64,000 bases of DNA. Origin: Lepraria neglecta (Eukaryota; Ascomycota; Lecanoromycetes; Lecanorales; Stereocaulaceae). The DNA is taken from NCBI GenBank assembly GCA_033220425.1, contig CM065651.1:3596001-3660000 (forward strand), read 5' to 3'. Of this stretch, positions 1 to 11,882 are shown piece by piece (the stretch's first letter is position 1; every line of letters begins with the position of its first letter). Both the position numbers and the translations under genes were made by a program. The notes beneath the pieces are model-generated. The model was not told where the DNA came from, did not search any database, and saw only the letters and a list, made by a program, of their open reading frames with translations.

Positions 1-1615
1 CCGAGAGCGTGAGGCTAGAGCGAATGTATAATGGTAGGAAAGAAAATGGGTTGGGAGAAGAAGGGAGCGGGTGTAGGCAGACCCGTCAAGGTACTGGGAA
101 TCTAGATGTATAAGTTGTCAAGAGTCTTGAGGAGGAGCGACGCCTTTTTAGAGCTCTCTTATCAGTAGCTTATACCGCCTCGGTCTGGGCACTCTCTGCT
201 GGCTGCATTTTCAGGCCCACTAGTGCCAAGGCCGACTGTTTATGGAAATATGTGGAGATCATAGCCGAATCAAGTTGCAAGTGGACCCTATAGTGGAGTG
301 ACGGGATATCCACGCAGCGGGTAATTGTGAAATGCCATTGCATTGGACGATAAACTCCCTCAGCTACCTCATGGTTTCTGTGACTTCTCACCCTAGATAC
401 TCTGGTGCGTTGTTTATTTTTTGGTTTCTGCCGATCCTCCTGCTAATGTTGGTCTCATCCGTGTAGGTTTTAATGTTGGCATCCCGTGGTGTGAGTAAGC
501 TACATGCGGCGACTTTTGCCAGCGTGCATGATTTTCGATACGAGGGTAAGCAAATACCGAATGCCTATGCTTTGTTGGTGGAGGACCATCGTAGGGAAAC
601 GCAGGTTGGCGATTAGCTGTTAATCGGAATGTCCTGTTTGGGAATAATTGACACAATAGACACGATATTTACCTAATTTACCTATTTTATATGCGAGATC
701 TTCAGGATTACAGGAATTATCGAAAAGGCCTAATTGTTGGTACAACGATGGTACGCGCAAGCCAAGTCAACTCGCGGTGCACCACTGACAAGCGAACCAG
801 ACAGCTTATCTGTGCGAATTGCTGCAGGGTTCATGCAAGAACGGAGTAAATATCGATAAGTCGGAGGAAAAATTGAGCACTTTAGGAGATAGAAGTGCAT
901 TGATGACAGAAATCTGGGAAAATGTGGGTCTGTGGATGCATCGTGGCCTGGCAATTGGGTTGACGCGGTGAGAAACAAAAATCCCAAGAATAGTTCAAAG
1001 ATAAGAGGCGACAAGCGCGGTATTGCTAGTGGACGATGAAGCTGCGGGAAGTGCCTCGATTAGGTTGGTTTAGGGCGCAATGGGTCCAAATTCTACTTGG
1101 TGTGTACCACGGTCTAGGGTAGCTTGAGGGCAAAATCCAGGGTAGCTCAAGGTAGCTCCAAGTAGCTCCGTTGGGTCGAAGCCTTCCGTTTTGGTTCCCA
1201 TGCTTGCATAAAAGTTGCTCTAGCTGCATATGCATATCGTATTAATTAAGCTTACCTGCAGCACCATGTCCCCGACGAATCATTATTAAAACCCACCTTT
1301 GAGCACCTCGGTCCCACCGGAAAGCAAGGTAGGGATCTGCCTGAATGAGATTCTTCTTTTGGACATCTTCGACGCGTTGTCCGCTTAAAAGTCTTAGACA
1401 TAAAATAGATACCTCCCTCATCCGGAATCCATACGGCATGCGGCATCCATGCGGCATCCTTGCGCACAACGTTTTCGACATGGGTAAACGTTTTGACAGC
1501 TGGTTTTTTCCCCGAGTGTGCATGCTGCGCTGCAACGTTTAATCCCTTAATCCTTGATCCCGCTTGTTGGTCATCATGCAGCTTGATGCAGGCTATTCAG
1601 CCATCTGGGCCCTGG
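1..1615. other. Stretch without a recognisable gene
   Basis: Only short overlapping open frames occur here and none reads like a known family. Between about 1110 and 1170 the hexamer GTAGCT recurs, giving a small low-complexity patch, and around 1434-1460 GCGGCATCC-like words repeat. The right edge is the 3' flank of the transporter gene that ends at 1616. I see no RNA gene or mobile element. Confidence 0.5.
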
Positions 1616-3507
1616 CTACTTGGTGTACCTAAAGTTCGGATGCCGATAACCTAGCATGCCTTGGTCTCCCTCCGCTAGCCTGTGGTCTCTATCGCCCCGC
1701 CCACGCTTACCATTCTCCCACTTCGCGTAAAGCATAGTGGTCGTCGATAAGATAATTGAGAGCACGAGGAAACCCAGATTGGTCGAGTGTCCGGCGACGT
1801 AGCGAGGCCTGAGAGGCCTGGTCAGATTCATGTCTCCCCAGCTGAAGCGGAATGAAACAATGGAGCACTCACGCATCCTTCTGTAAATAGGTAAATGTAG
1901 CGATGAACGCAGCACAATTCGCAATCGCTATCTGTAATCCAGTTCCTGTAGCTCTTACATAGTGAGGCGCTAGGTTGTTAGCGAGCCTGAGGTAGGATCA
2001 TAAGCCTTGCAATGCCACATTTAAGAATAATAGTGGGTCCTACCAGGCCATCACAGCTGGCGAACTCGGGAAAACGCCTTAGGCAAAACGTCAGCTGGAA
2101 GTCCTGATCGTCAAAACACCAACAAGTTTCAATGCATCCTTCAGACTTACCTGCAGCTATAAAAAAAGTCCTACGATGGAGTCAGTAATGTTTTAGGTGA
2201 TCGTTACCGAAACGAGATCTCTACACACCCTCCATAATGCACTAGCGGATGGGCAGGAACCAACAACATAATGTAGCCAATGATAGCGAATAGGCAGCCC
2301 ACTATCATGATGGGCCCGCGCATCTTTATCTTGTCTGACAAGTACGTGCCGATTATTACCATGAAGAATCCTCCCATGTTAGGCGGCACCGTAAACAACT
2401 GCGCTTTGACGCTGCTGTAGCCAAGGCTGGAGATGATGGTTCTATAAAGTTTCACTGTTAGCATTTCCCTCTTGAGGTGCTTATTGTTTGATGAGGCAGG
2501 GGCAGAACAAGCCTCCCAACCCTCCCAACTCCGAAAACATGTCTCATAAGTCCAACTGGATGGTAAAAGAGGACCAAACAACTCAGAAAGGGTTCATACG
2601 GTAGAAACAGAGAGAAACTGTAAATCGGCGTGATGATCGCGAAAAAATTCAAGCTCAAAAGGACAGTATTCCAATTGAGCACAGCCATGCGCACCCATGG
2701 CCATGCGAAGTGCTCCGATTCCACGTTCGACTTGTTGCTTGCCCCATGAGCATCAAGCTTCATGCGAGCAACGGCTGCAACCCTTTCCTCCTCGGTTAAG
2801 CACTTCGCCTGCATAGGTGTGTGCGGTAGAAAGAAAATCGTCAATATGCCGAACAGCACAGAGATAGCGCCCTCAACAAAGAAGATCCAAGGCCAGCGAT
2901 TGTAGCCGTGAAAGTGGATCTCCGCCAGGCCAGTAGCGAGCAGTCCCCCGAAGGCTCCACTCAGTGGAGCAGCACAGTAGAACAAGCCGAGGCGGAACAG
3001 CAAATCGTGACGGCGGTAGAACATGGATAGATAGAGAACCATGCCTCCGAGCAGACCACCCTCACACAGCCCCAAGAAGAATCTCGCCGCGATAAGGCCT
3101 CCGTATGTTTTCACTGCTCCGAGGCACGTTGACACGATGCCCCATCCGATAAGCAGACCTGGCAGATAGTATCCCGCTCCTACATATTTCAGAGCCCAAT
3201 TGCTCGGCACATCGATGAGAATGTAAGGAACGTAGAAAACGGTGAGAGCGATGTTGAATTTGTCTCCATCCAGCTTGAGATCCGTGTTTAAGCCGTCGAT
3301 TCGAGCATTGCCGATGTTGCTCCTATCGATGAAAGCTAAAAGCCAGAGACCGAAGAGCCAAGGGACAACGTGGGTATCGAACTTCCGCGTGATTCGCCTA
3401 TCGAGCGCAGGGTCGATTTCAATGGCCTCATACGGCAGCTCATATGGCAGCTCCTTCTCCTTGAGCTCTTCATGGTGCCCCCCATTCAAAACCTTCTCTT
3501 CTGCCAT
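1616..3507 (-). CDS. MFS transporter, allantoate permease (Dal5/ACS) type
   Basis: This is a plasma-membrane major facilitator of the anion:cation symporter family, which in fungi takes up allantoate, nicotinate and other small organic acids; the substrate here is unknown. I read six exons: 3507-2600, 2441-2229, 2170-2151, 2077-2044, 1986-1873 and 1808-1616, giving about 493 residues, normal for the family. Exon 1 carries the first half with the family motif WLFGLWLLAFIDRSNIGNAR. Later exons give YGGTFFIAAG, FPSSPAVMAW, LANNLAPHYVRATGTG and the typical tail EGD-LGYRHPNFRYT. Exon 3 is a 20-nt microexon needed to build YGGTFFIAAG. The AUG at 3507 starts a hydrophilic N-terminus of normal length. 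All joins keep frame, so the gene looks functional. Family assignment is firm; substrate is not. Confidence 0.9.
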
Positions 3508-4265
3508 GTTCGTGCGATGTCGTCACTCGTTGGTACTTGGGCACTTGTCGGACGTAAGGGTCATGGAGATCTTCTCGCAATTGCGCCTCCTATGTATGGG
3601 TCTCGGTTTGCAAGCGAATGCTGGGTTTTTGACCGCCTTCTGAGGTGTAGAAGACATGAAGTTTTTGGTTGTGAGACAGCATGTGGTCTTCATAAAGTAC
3701 GTATCCTTGCTCGCATGCGTCAAGTGCCTATCCCAACCCTTGCCTTGCGCCGTGGGGTGTACATGGGAGGTCACCTGCCAAGGTGCGGGTCCCCGCACGA
3801 TGGCAAATTGAATCTGGGGCAGGATCAACCAAAGACCAGTGCAATTTCCTTCTACCATAGAATACCCTACCCCAGGTACGCAAATATCTTCGTCTTCCTT
3901 ACTCATGTGATTCTGTACACCGTTCAGAGGGCATATTCGAATCGAGAGACTCGTCTCGGATTGCCGACGATTGTTGACCAGAGGAACAAAGGCTTGCAAG
4001 GATCTCTGCATGAACGACTTTGATTGAAACGGCTATTCACCTTGCAGATTACCACTCACACTGTAAGATGGTGATCTTACATGCAGTGAGGGAAATGAGC
4101 ACCTCTCGATCCGATTTTAGATTTATTCAATATGCCCGACCTTCACCGGCCAGTACCGAACATCGAGTCTAGACTGACCTAGATACACGTTTCATGAATC
4201 TGGAATCCTTCACGAACACCTATGTGCAACGCACAAGCCATCGCTTCCAAATCCCGTTGCAGTTG
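3508..4265. other. Intergenic region upstream of the MFS gene
   Basis: This lies between the start of the transporter (reading left) and the 3' end of the E2 gene. Open frames run on both strands, but they overlap each other and resemble nothing, so I treat them as chance. The transporter promoter is presumably here; I recognise no specific operator. Confidence 0.5.
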
Positions 4266-5116
4266 CTATGGTTCACCCAGAAGCCTGGCCGTGATGTCTC
4301 CGATATACGCCTCCTCCAATTCATAGTCCTCCCCATCGTTTGGATCGATGCCTACGTAGTCGAACGCCGAAACCACCCGGTCGATTTCAAAGCCCATCCA
4401 GACGAACCTGTTGATCATTTGCTCATTATAGCCACCATACCTGCAGCTGTCAGAAACTTTTCCACGTGCAAGTTGCGGAGATGACACATACATTGCAGCC
4501 CTCTCAGCAGCCTCTTCTTCTTTCGAACGCTTCTGCTTCTGCTCCTTTGTTTCTGCCTTTCCGCCCCCACTGCCTTCTCCGGAGTCCTTCTTTGGCGCGC
4601 CCGCATATTTGACAGCCCACTCGTGAGCTACACGCTCGAACTCCTTCGGGTTCCGGGTCAACATGCCTGCCACTTCTGCATCTTGCGGGTCTTTCGGTTC
4701 GGGTGTGCTCAGTAGAGATTGTAGAGATAAAAGGGCGGACTTGATCGTGAGGACGGGTGACCAAGCAGAGGAGAGCGTATCGAGGCAGATGGCGCCCTAG
4801 AGTAGTCTTGCATTAGCCATGTGCTTGGTGAGAGAAGATGGTGGAAGTCACTCACAGTCTGGCTGCTGACGTTAGGGTGCCAGACTTTGGTATCAAATTT
4901 CATTATTGGCGGTCGAAATGGGTAGTCATTAGGTATCTTAACATCGATAATGTAGTTTCCTCCCTCATATGGTGTGCCAGGCGGGCCTTTGAAAGAGCCC
5001 TTGAGATGTGTCAAATCCTCCCCATTGCCCACAGGATTGGCGAATATGTTTGAGAGATTATCAGAGTGAATATCGGCCACCTCTTTTGCAATACGACGAG
5101 TACGGCTGGAGGACAT
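4266..5116 (-). CDS. ubc1: Ubiquitin-conjugating enzyme E2 with C-terminal UBA domain (Ubc1/UBE2K)
   Basis: This E2 carries ubiquitin as a thioester and extends ubiquitin chains, acting with the APC/C and ER-associated degradation in yeast. Exons are 5116-4856, 4796-4492 and 4440-4266, about 246 residues. The UBC fold covers roughly residues 5-150, with FKGPPGTPYEGG, the HPN motif (KVWHPNVSSQT) and the catalytic cysteine in GAICLDTLSSAW at the start of exon 2. A charged linker rich in K, E and Q follows, then a C-terminal UBA domain (YGGYNEQMINRFVWMGFE to ITARLLGEP). The second intron is 51 nt, a multiple of three, and has no stop in frame, so its retention would insert 17 residues at the linker/UBA border. 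The gene is divergent from rpt2, another ubiquitin-proteasome gene, across about 600 bp. Confidence 0.95.
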
Positions 5117-5717
5117 GACGAAGGTCTAGGCGGGTGATTTTGAGAAGATCCGAGGGTAGAAGTGATTGAAGGTATGATGGCTGGCAACCGGGCGATTTAT
5201 AGAGAGCGCTTTTGAGGTGGATTTTCGTCTCAGACCTCGGGCACGGAGAGCCACTCAGTCAACAAAGGCTTCCGACGGGGTCTGAGACGGGTTCTCTCTC
5301 GTTGAAGCTCGTCGAAGCAGAGGAGTCAGCAGCTGTGTAGCCTTGGGGTTCGCCGTAGGTCGATAAGGACGGGGATGGCTGGATGCTCTTGGAGAGGCTA
5401 GGTACGAGGTCGATAGGGTTCCTTGAGTACAATGAAGGTGTTGTTCACTTCGTCAGCATAGATGAAGGAGGTTCTCAAGGGAAGGCACCGCCTCATCGGC
5501 GGCCTTGCTCATCCGGCAGAACTTCGGCGGAAAGTTTCCCAGCCAATCAGATCTTAGCTTTCCACAGCTTCGCGCCGAGCCTCATTCCAAATCATCATCA
5601 TTCTTCTACCTGAACCAAAACCTCATCGTCTCATCACCTCCATCGTCTCTATTGGCCCGCCCCTATTTGTACGCCCTATCAAACCTATCCACGACAGCTG
5701 CATTCGACTGATCTGCA
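5117..5717. promoter_or_regulatory. Divergent promoter region between ubc1 and rpt2
   Basis: About 600 bp separates two genes of the ubiquitin-proteasome system read in opposite directions. The right part, about 5600-5660, is rich in TC tracts as is usual before fungal housekeeping starts. I did not find a clear proteasome-associated control element. Role as a shared promoter is inferred from position only. Confidence 0.45.
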
Positions 5718-7285
5718 ATGGTAAGCCCAGCACGAAAGCCGGGGCGGCGATAGAAACAAATGCTGACGAATTCTGTCACAGGGCAACAATACTTCTGGGC
5801 TTGGTGGTAACGCACCTGGTGGTGATGGCAAGGACGAAAAGGACAAGAAGGTATAGTGTCCTATGATCACTATGTTTTCGTCAAGCTCTGCTAAGCTCCC
5901 GGTTTCTACAGAAGGACAAGCCCAAGTACGAACAACCTCCTCCACCCACAACCCGTATTGGCCGAAGAAAGCGCAAGGCAGCTGGACCAAACGCATCTAC
6001 GAAGCTGCCAGTGATATACCCCACGTCAAGATGCAAGCTGAAGTACCTTCGGATGCAACGAGTGCACGACCATCTCCTGCTAGAAGAGGAATACGTGGAG
6101 AATCAAGAGCGAATACGCAAGGCCAAGGCTCAGAACACCCAGACGCCGGCTTCAGCTGGTGGTGACTCGGATGCCTTGGATAGGAATGCAGATGAGAGAA
6201 GCCGTGTCGATGATATGAGAGGCAGCCCCATGGGTGTTGGTAATTTGGAGGAGATGATCGATGATGATCACGCCATCGTTTCCAGCGCCACAGGACCCGA
6301 GTACTACGTCTCCATCATGTCTTTCGTCGACAAGGATCTTCTTGAGCCTGGAGCCAGTATCTTACTGCATCACAAATCAGTGTCTGTGGTGGGTGTGCTG
6401 ACGGATGACGCGGATCCTCTGGTTTCGGTCATGAAGCTAGATAAGGCACCAACGGAATCATACGCAGATATTGGTGGACTCGAGGCACAGATACAGGAAG
6501 TCCGAGAAGCTGTTGAGCTACCTCTACTGCATCCAGAGCTCTACGAAGAGATGGGAATCAAGCCTCCGAAAGGCGTCATACTGTACGGAGGGCCGGGGAC
6601 GGGGAAGACATTACTTGCAAAAGCTGTGGCCAACCAGACCAGCGCTACTTTCCTCCGCATCGTTGGCAGTGAGCTGATCCAGAAATACCTTGGTGACGGA
6701 CCACGACTAGTACGACAGATCTTCCAGGTGGCGGCCGAGCACGCACCCTCAATTGTCTTCATCGATGAGATTGATGCAATCGGTACGAAGCGCTATGAGT
6801 CTACATCAGGGGGTGAACGTGAGGTGCAACGTACAATGTTGGAGCTGCTTAACCAGCTGGACGGTTTCGACGACAGAGGAGATGTCAAAGTCATCTTGGC
6901 CACCAATAAGATCGACACTTTGGATCCTGCGCTCATTAGACCTGGGAGAATTGACCGCAAGATCCTCTTCGAGAACCCAGATCGTATGTCTTTCCCTAGC
7001 TCCTGACATCCGAAAAATGCTAACATTCGCATAGAAAACACCAAGCGCAAGATCTTCACCCTCCACACCTCAAAAATGTCCCTCAACGACGACGTCGAAC
7101 TCGATGAATTCATCAATCAGAAAGACGACCTCTCCGGTGCCGATATCAAGGCTATTTGCTCTGAAGCGGGTCTGATGGCTCTCCGTGAGCGGAGGATGAG
7201 GGTGCAGATGGCAGACTTCAGATCAGCAAGAGAGAGGGTCATGAAGACGAAGACGGAGGGTGAGCCGGAGGGCTTGTATTTGTAG
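5718..7285 (+). CDS. rpt2: 26S proteasome regulatory particle ATPase Rpt2 (PSMC1)
   Basis: Rpt2 is one of six AAA+ ATPases in the base of the 19S particle; it unfolds substrates and opens the 20S gate. Exons are 5718-5720, 5782-5850, 5912-6983 and 7035-7285, about 464 residues. The first exon codes only the initiator AUG. Joining it gives MGNNTSG, with Gly2 and Ser6 as expected for the N-myristoylation known for Rpt2. Then come the basic N-terminal segment ([11 protein letters not shown]), a coiled-coil/OB region, Walker A (GGPGTGKT), Walker B ([11 protein letters not shown]), the arginine-finger region (RPGRIDRK) and the C-terminal gate-opening HbYX motif (Leu-Tyr-Leu). An insertion of about 25 residues after NQERIRKAK makes it longer than yeast Rpt2. 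All introns are GT-AG. Confidence 0.97.
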
Positions 7286-9232
7286 GACAGTGAAAGCTTA
7301 CTAGTGGACAAGGAGAAAGGGAGAGAAGGATTGCTGTGGCTTAGAGGCATTTCATTCAGCTTCGAAGTGTGTATTAGATTTGCCTTGAGGCCATAGCGGT
7401 AATAAAACTTTGGAGCTGTGGATTCGACTCCTTGACTGTTCAAACACTCCATGCCATACTCCACTGCTTGTTTAGTGCAAGGTGTCTTGTGCTTTGAGCA
7501 GAGACAGTATCCACGCCGCCCTGGGGCTGCTTTGCCTTTTGGACTTGGCAATAAAAAGTCTCACTGTGCTCGTCCATTGGCTACACATTGCTTTGATTTT
7601 GCACAGGTTTTCCACATTCGCGAACATAAAAGTCTTCTGTTCAGCATTCAAAAGCATTTCAATCCCCAAAACATTCACCTCCTTTTCCCTCCTCCATGAC
7701 CACCAAACCTCAACCATCGACCACTGTTAGTGGCAACTACCTCTCCCAACCGGCCATCTTCAGCTTTCGGCATCTATCTTATAATGTGCAAAGCAAGCAA
7801 TTAGCTATCGATGGCTGCAAGGCTTACGAATTCGCTACCATACATTTTTTTGTCTAGGTTCAGGGTTAAGGTTACGCTTTCAACTTTACTCTCTTCGAAC
7901 TATATAAGTCTCGAATGATATAAACGTTACCACTCTCCATGTTTAATGTTTCGATTTGACTTGAAAGAAAAGGATGGCCACTCTGGCCGGGAAAAATAAT
8001 GGTGAAGCCGGATGCGAAAGTAAAATGATTTTTTGATATTCCCGCCTCGATTATTCAAGTCAAGACTTTCAAGTCAATACAGTGCAGGCTTCACCGTACT
8101 TTACCAATCAATCTAGAAACTTAATATAGAAAGAAGCTTACTCTTTTGCCAAGTTTGTCTAGAACTTGGCTCCTCTTGTCTCTTTCTGGCCTCGTCTTAT
8201 ACCATATACACTCTTATTATCCTACTCATACCAAGTTTTCCCGGATTCTCCTCCCATCAAAGATTCGTCTCTTCCTGGGTGGTTCTTCTTTTATGGAATC
8301 CTTTCTTCCAAAGCTCTTATCATCCTACATCTACCTAAACGCCAAATTCGTCTCTTCTACCCCGTCTCCACCAGCCTTAATTCTTCCCGTTCCAAATCCT
8401 TATATTCTTACTTCGTCTCCGCATAGCCTCCTAACAAACGCTAAGCTACTTCTTTTTCTGGTATCATACATTCCCAGATTTCTATGCACTTTGAGTTTCC
8501 CTTATCTTAACTTTCATGGCTGACCACGACATTGGCAAATACGCATATTCGGTGCTACTGGTTAGAGTCCCCTTGACATATAACTGCTCAGGAGCTAATA
8601 ACTCACAGGACTTCTGGGCAAACGGCAATGTGACCGAACTGCCTTTGGATGGGAAAAATAGCCATCCTTTATGATATTGAGCTAGGAACGTACCGATTTT
8701 CGGAGATCATTCAGCTCAAAGTGCGTTTGTATCAAAGGTAGTAGAGATGCAAGTGTGTCGGTATCAAGGGCAAAAGAGCCTAAAATCCATCGAATTTTAC
8801 TGAAAGTGGAGCTTAGCAAGTGCCAATACAAGTTGATGAGTCTTGCGGCACCACGGAATTTGTTGCTGTCTCACAACTTTATTGAGCTCATAGCAGAGAC
8901 ATCGCTGGGCTTAGGAGGTGATTAAGGGTCTTGTTTCTCTTGTGTTGGAAGGAGATGATGAGGGAGACAAAATTAGGTTTATGAATGACTTTTGCAGGAA
9001 TGAGGCATAGACATTAGCATTGTGGCGAGACCTGGGGGAATTTTTTTTTTGGATCTATTGATATTGGGAAGCCTGTCAGTCTAAACGCCTCTAGTGTTCA
9101 TTCAGCCAATGCTTCATTCATCAGGTGGCTGCATCTATGCATATCAATCATATGCCTGTGCCACCCTCATGTTATGTAGGCCAACTAAGTGCTCCCAGCA
9201 AACAAAACCCCCACGCTTTTCATTTTTGTCGT
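7286..9232. other. Long 3'-to-3' intergenic region between rpt2 and arb1
   Basis: Almost 2 kb lies between two convergent genes. From about 8140 to 8515 the + strand is strongly pyrimidine-rich, as in fungal promoters or 5' leaders. Just after it is a short AUG frame (listed separately). A run of T at about 9040-9049 and otherwise unremarkable sequence fill the rest. I see no transposon relic or tRNA. Confidence 0.45.
8516..8674 (+). CDS. Possible small spliced gene, unknown
   Basis: An AUG follows a CT-rich leader of almost 400 nt. It opens a 53-codon frame to a TGA at 8672-8674. Inside lies a plausible 48-nt intron, 8561-8608, with donor GTTAGA, a branch-like GCTAATAAC and acceptor CACAG. 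Splicing would give a 36-residue peptide (MADHDIGKYAYSVLL joined to DFWANGNVTELPL...), and retention keeps the frame open too. I do not recognise the peptide. Promoter-like context and splice signals are the only support; it may be a noncoding transcript or chance. Confidence 0.25.
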   Translation: MADHDIGKYAYSVLLVRVPLTYNCSGANNSQDFWANGNVTELPLDGKNSHPL

Positions 9233-11246
9233 CTAGACCTGTCCCATCGTAACCATCTTCTTGCGTAGATAATTCTTGTACTCGCCGATTGAGCCGTCCC
9301 ATCGCCTAATGGTCTTGTTCTCGCAAACCATGATGTCTTTCGCAATTTTGTCTAGTAACCTATGAGGCATGTTAGCATTATCCCGAACTCGGTGAAGCTC
9401 AGGAAACGTACCTGAAGTCGTGAGATACCACGACAACACCCCCACTGAAAGCATTGATAGCATCCGCCAAAGAATCGATTGTTGGAATATCCAGTCCGTT
9501 GGTGGGCTCGTCCAACAGCAGCATGTTTGGCCCATCGATCGCTAACAGAGCGAACACAATTCTACTCTTCTGTCCTTCAGACAAAGTCCCCATCAGGGCC
9601 GTCTGCGACTCTCCAGAAAGCCCGTATCGACCAAGCTGCTGTCTCCAATATTGATAATCCTGGCTCTTGTCAGAGTACTTGTCTCTCACAAAGTCCAAAG
9701 CCGATTTTGTAAGGTCCAATTGCTCTGCTGAATGCTGACTGTACATGCCAAGCTTCAAGTGGGTGTGCCTCGAAACAACACCGCTGGTGGGTGAAAGTTT
9801 GCCGGTCATTAGGCGGAGCAGTGTAGATTTCCCGACACCATTGGGGCCCACCAGCGCTGTTCGACTGTCCATATCCACACCGAGGTCCAAGTTCTCGTAT
9901 AGGTTGTCTTTTGCATTGCCAGAGTAGGAAAAGGTAACATCGTCGAAGGAGAGAACAGGAGGGGGGAGCTTTTCGACATCTGCAAAACGGAAAGTGAAGA
10001 CACGGTCTTGCGCGACGGGCTGAATGAAGCCTTCTGCCTCCATCTTGTCTAGAATCTTTTGCCGTGACTTTGCTTGCCGGACTAAATTGGCGTAAGTACC
10101 TGCGGAGGCAATGAACTTCTTGATGTGCTGAATTTCTTCCTGCTGCTTGGCATATGCCTTCGCCTGGTTTACTTCTTGCTCGGAGCGAGTCTTCATATAC
10201 GAGTCGTAATTACCACCGTAGTAGATGAGCTTACTCATGCGCATATCGATCATGTTTGTGCAGACGCCGTTCAGGAAGTCCATGCTGTGTGAGACGAGAA
10301 TAAGGGTCCGATCCCACTTCTTCAGGTATTCTTCTAGCCAGACGCATGCTTCCAGGTCCAAATGTGCTGTTGGGTCGTCGAGTAGTAAGAGGGAGGGCTT
10401 GACAAATAGAGCCTTGGCCAAGGCAACACGCATTCTCCATCCACCAGACATGTCCTTGGTCATTTTGTGAATGGTCTTCTTGTTAAAACCAAGACCAGTG
10501 AGGATGAGGGAGGCGCGGGTTTGAAAGGTTGAAGGGTCCATCGTTTCCATGCGCTGCGGAACGTTACTACCATTTCGAGCACCCTAGCGACGAAAGCTTA
10601 CCTCGTATAGATCCATCAGTAAAGGGTCTTCGGGTCCATTGTTTTCCAGGATTTCCTCCGCCTGCTTATCCAGCCTCTCCATTTCCTTCTCTGCCTCTCT
10701 AACAACCCACTCCAAAGCACCGAGATCACTAGGAGGAGCACCTTCGTTCAACAAGTAGATATCTATATGCTCTGGTATGGGATACTCTCGTTTGTCGATT
10801 GCCTTCAACAGTGTTGACTTCCCGCAGCCGTTCTCTCCAAGCAGCCCGTATCTTCGACTGTAGTTGAGCTCGAGTGTTGTGTCTGTGATGAGGACTTTGC
10901 CGTGAAACACCAGTGATGTAGAGTTGATCTTGACGTCTCTGCTGGCGGCCAATGAGGCTAGGACACCAGTTGTGACTCTGTCCGATAGCCCATGCTTGTC
11001 CATCTGATCCGTCAGCTTCTTGACCTCGGACATCTTCTGCGTTGTTGTTGCAGGCCGCTCGTCATCGGGGAGAGCATTGCCATCGCCATCGAGGAGGGGT
11101 GGTGTCTCATCGCCGTTCACTGAGGAGGCTGAGGATCCAGCCTGCGATGCAGCTTTTGAGGATAATTTTGATGTAGGGGTCTTCTTCTTGTCTTTACCCT
11201 CTTCGGCACGTTTGGCCTGACGAGCGGCTTTCGAAGCGGAAACCAT
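9233..11246 (-). CDS. arb1: ABC-F ATPase Arb1 (ABCF2 type), ribosome biogenesis
   Basis: Arb1 is a soluble twin-cassette ABC ATPase, with no membrane domain, needed for 40S and 60S ribosome maturation. Exons are 11246-10602, 10553-9412 and 9359-9233, about 637 residues against about 610 in yeast. A lysine-rich low-complexity N-terminus of about 90 residues precedes cassette 1 with Walker [10 protein letters not shown], signature MSGGW and Walker [13 protein letters not shown] (Asp-Pro instead of the usual Glu-Pro, as in orthologues). Between the cassettes is the charged ABC-F linker ([17 protein letters not shown]). Cassette 2 has GPNGVGKST, signature LSEGQKSR and [11 protein letters not shown]. 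The final exon gives [12 protein letters not shown] and the normal tail. Both introns are GT-AG, and the gene looks intact. Confidence 0.96.
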
Positions 11247-11882
11247 GTTGATGTGAGATGTTGTGGTGGGAGAGAGTTGGGATTCGAAGTGGAAATGTCG
11301 GTGGGCTGTGGGGGATGGCTTATCGATTGGCTGAAAGCCTCAGCACAAGGCGGAAGGCGTCACTGGCAGTGGAGGCGAGGGAGTGAAAAACTCGGGGTGT
11401 ATGTAATAAGTTTGCGCAACAACAGGAGCTGTGTCCCCTGGTATTGATCCCGAGAGGTCGGTGCGATGTTCAGGATGTCAAATAATGAAGCCTTCGTGAT
11501 TCATATTTTTCTTCGCGTTACAAAAACTAGCACTACGGTTGACCTTAGGTACCGAAACAAAGCTGCTTGCCACACGGCAGCATGCGGTTGAACCCCTTCA
11601 AGCAACAACCCATTCAGCTAAAACATTATAGATACTCTACAGAGCTAACTTTCTTCAGTCGTCCTAGAAAGGCTGATCGAGATGTAGGTGTAGTAAGGTA
11701 GTATGTTTTGGGATGTTCTAGCCAGTAGCTTGTGGAAGCAATGCGTCCCTTTGTGGTCCCTTGGCGTCTACGCTTGCGAATATATGGAAGGTGCAGCCTG
11801 TGTGAGAGCTGAAAAGAATACAAAGAGGCTCTTTCTGACCTGGGCGGTTCAACTCATCTCCCACAACTGACCATAAGGAGAA
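11247..11882. promoter_or_regulatory. Divergent intergenic region between arb1 and the PLC-like gene
   Basis: About 640 bp separates the arb1 start from the start of the rightward phosphodiesterase gene, so both promoters should lie here. I recognise no specific site. Short open frames here are not protein-like. Confidence 0.4.

Noticed and set aside
3370-4023. A 217-codon + strand open frame antisense to and upstream of the MFS gene
   Set aside because: It overlaps the well-supported transporter N-terminus on the opposite strand and reads like no protein family.
8146-8523. A 125-codon open frame in the CT-rich tract
   Set aside because: Composition is simply pyrimidine-rich DNA (Leu, Ser, Pro, Phe); it better fits a leader or promoter than a coding region.
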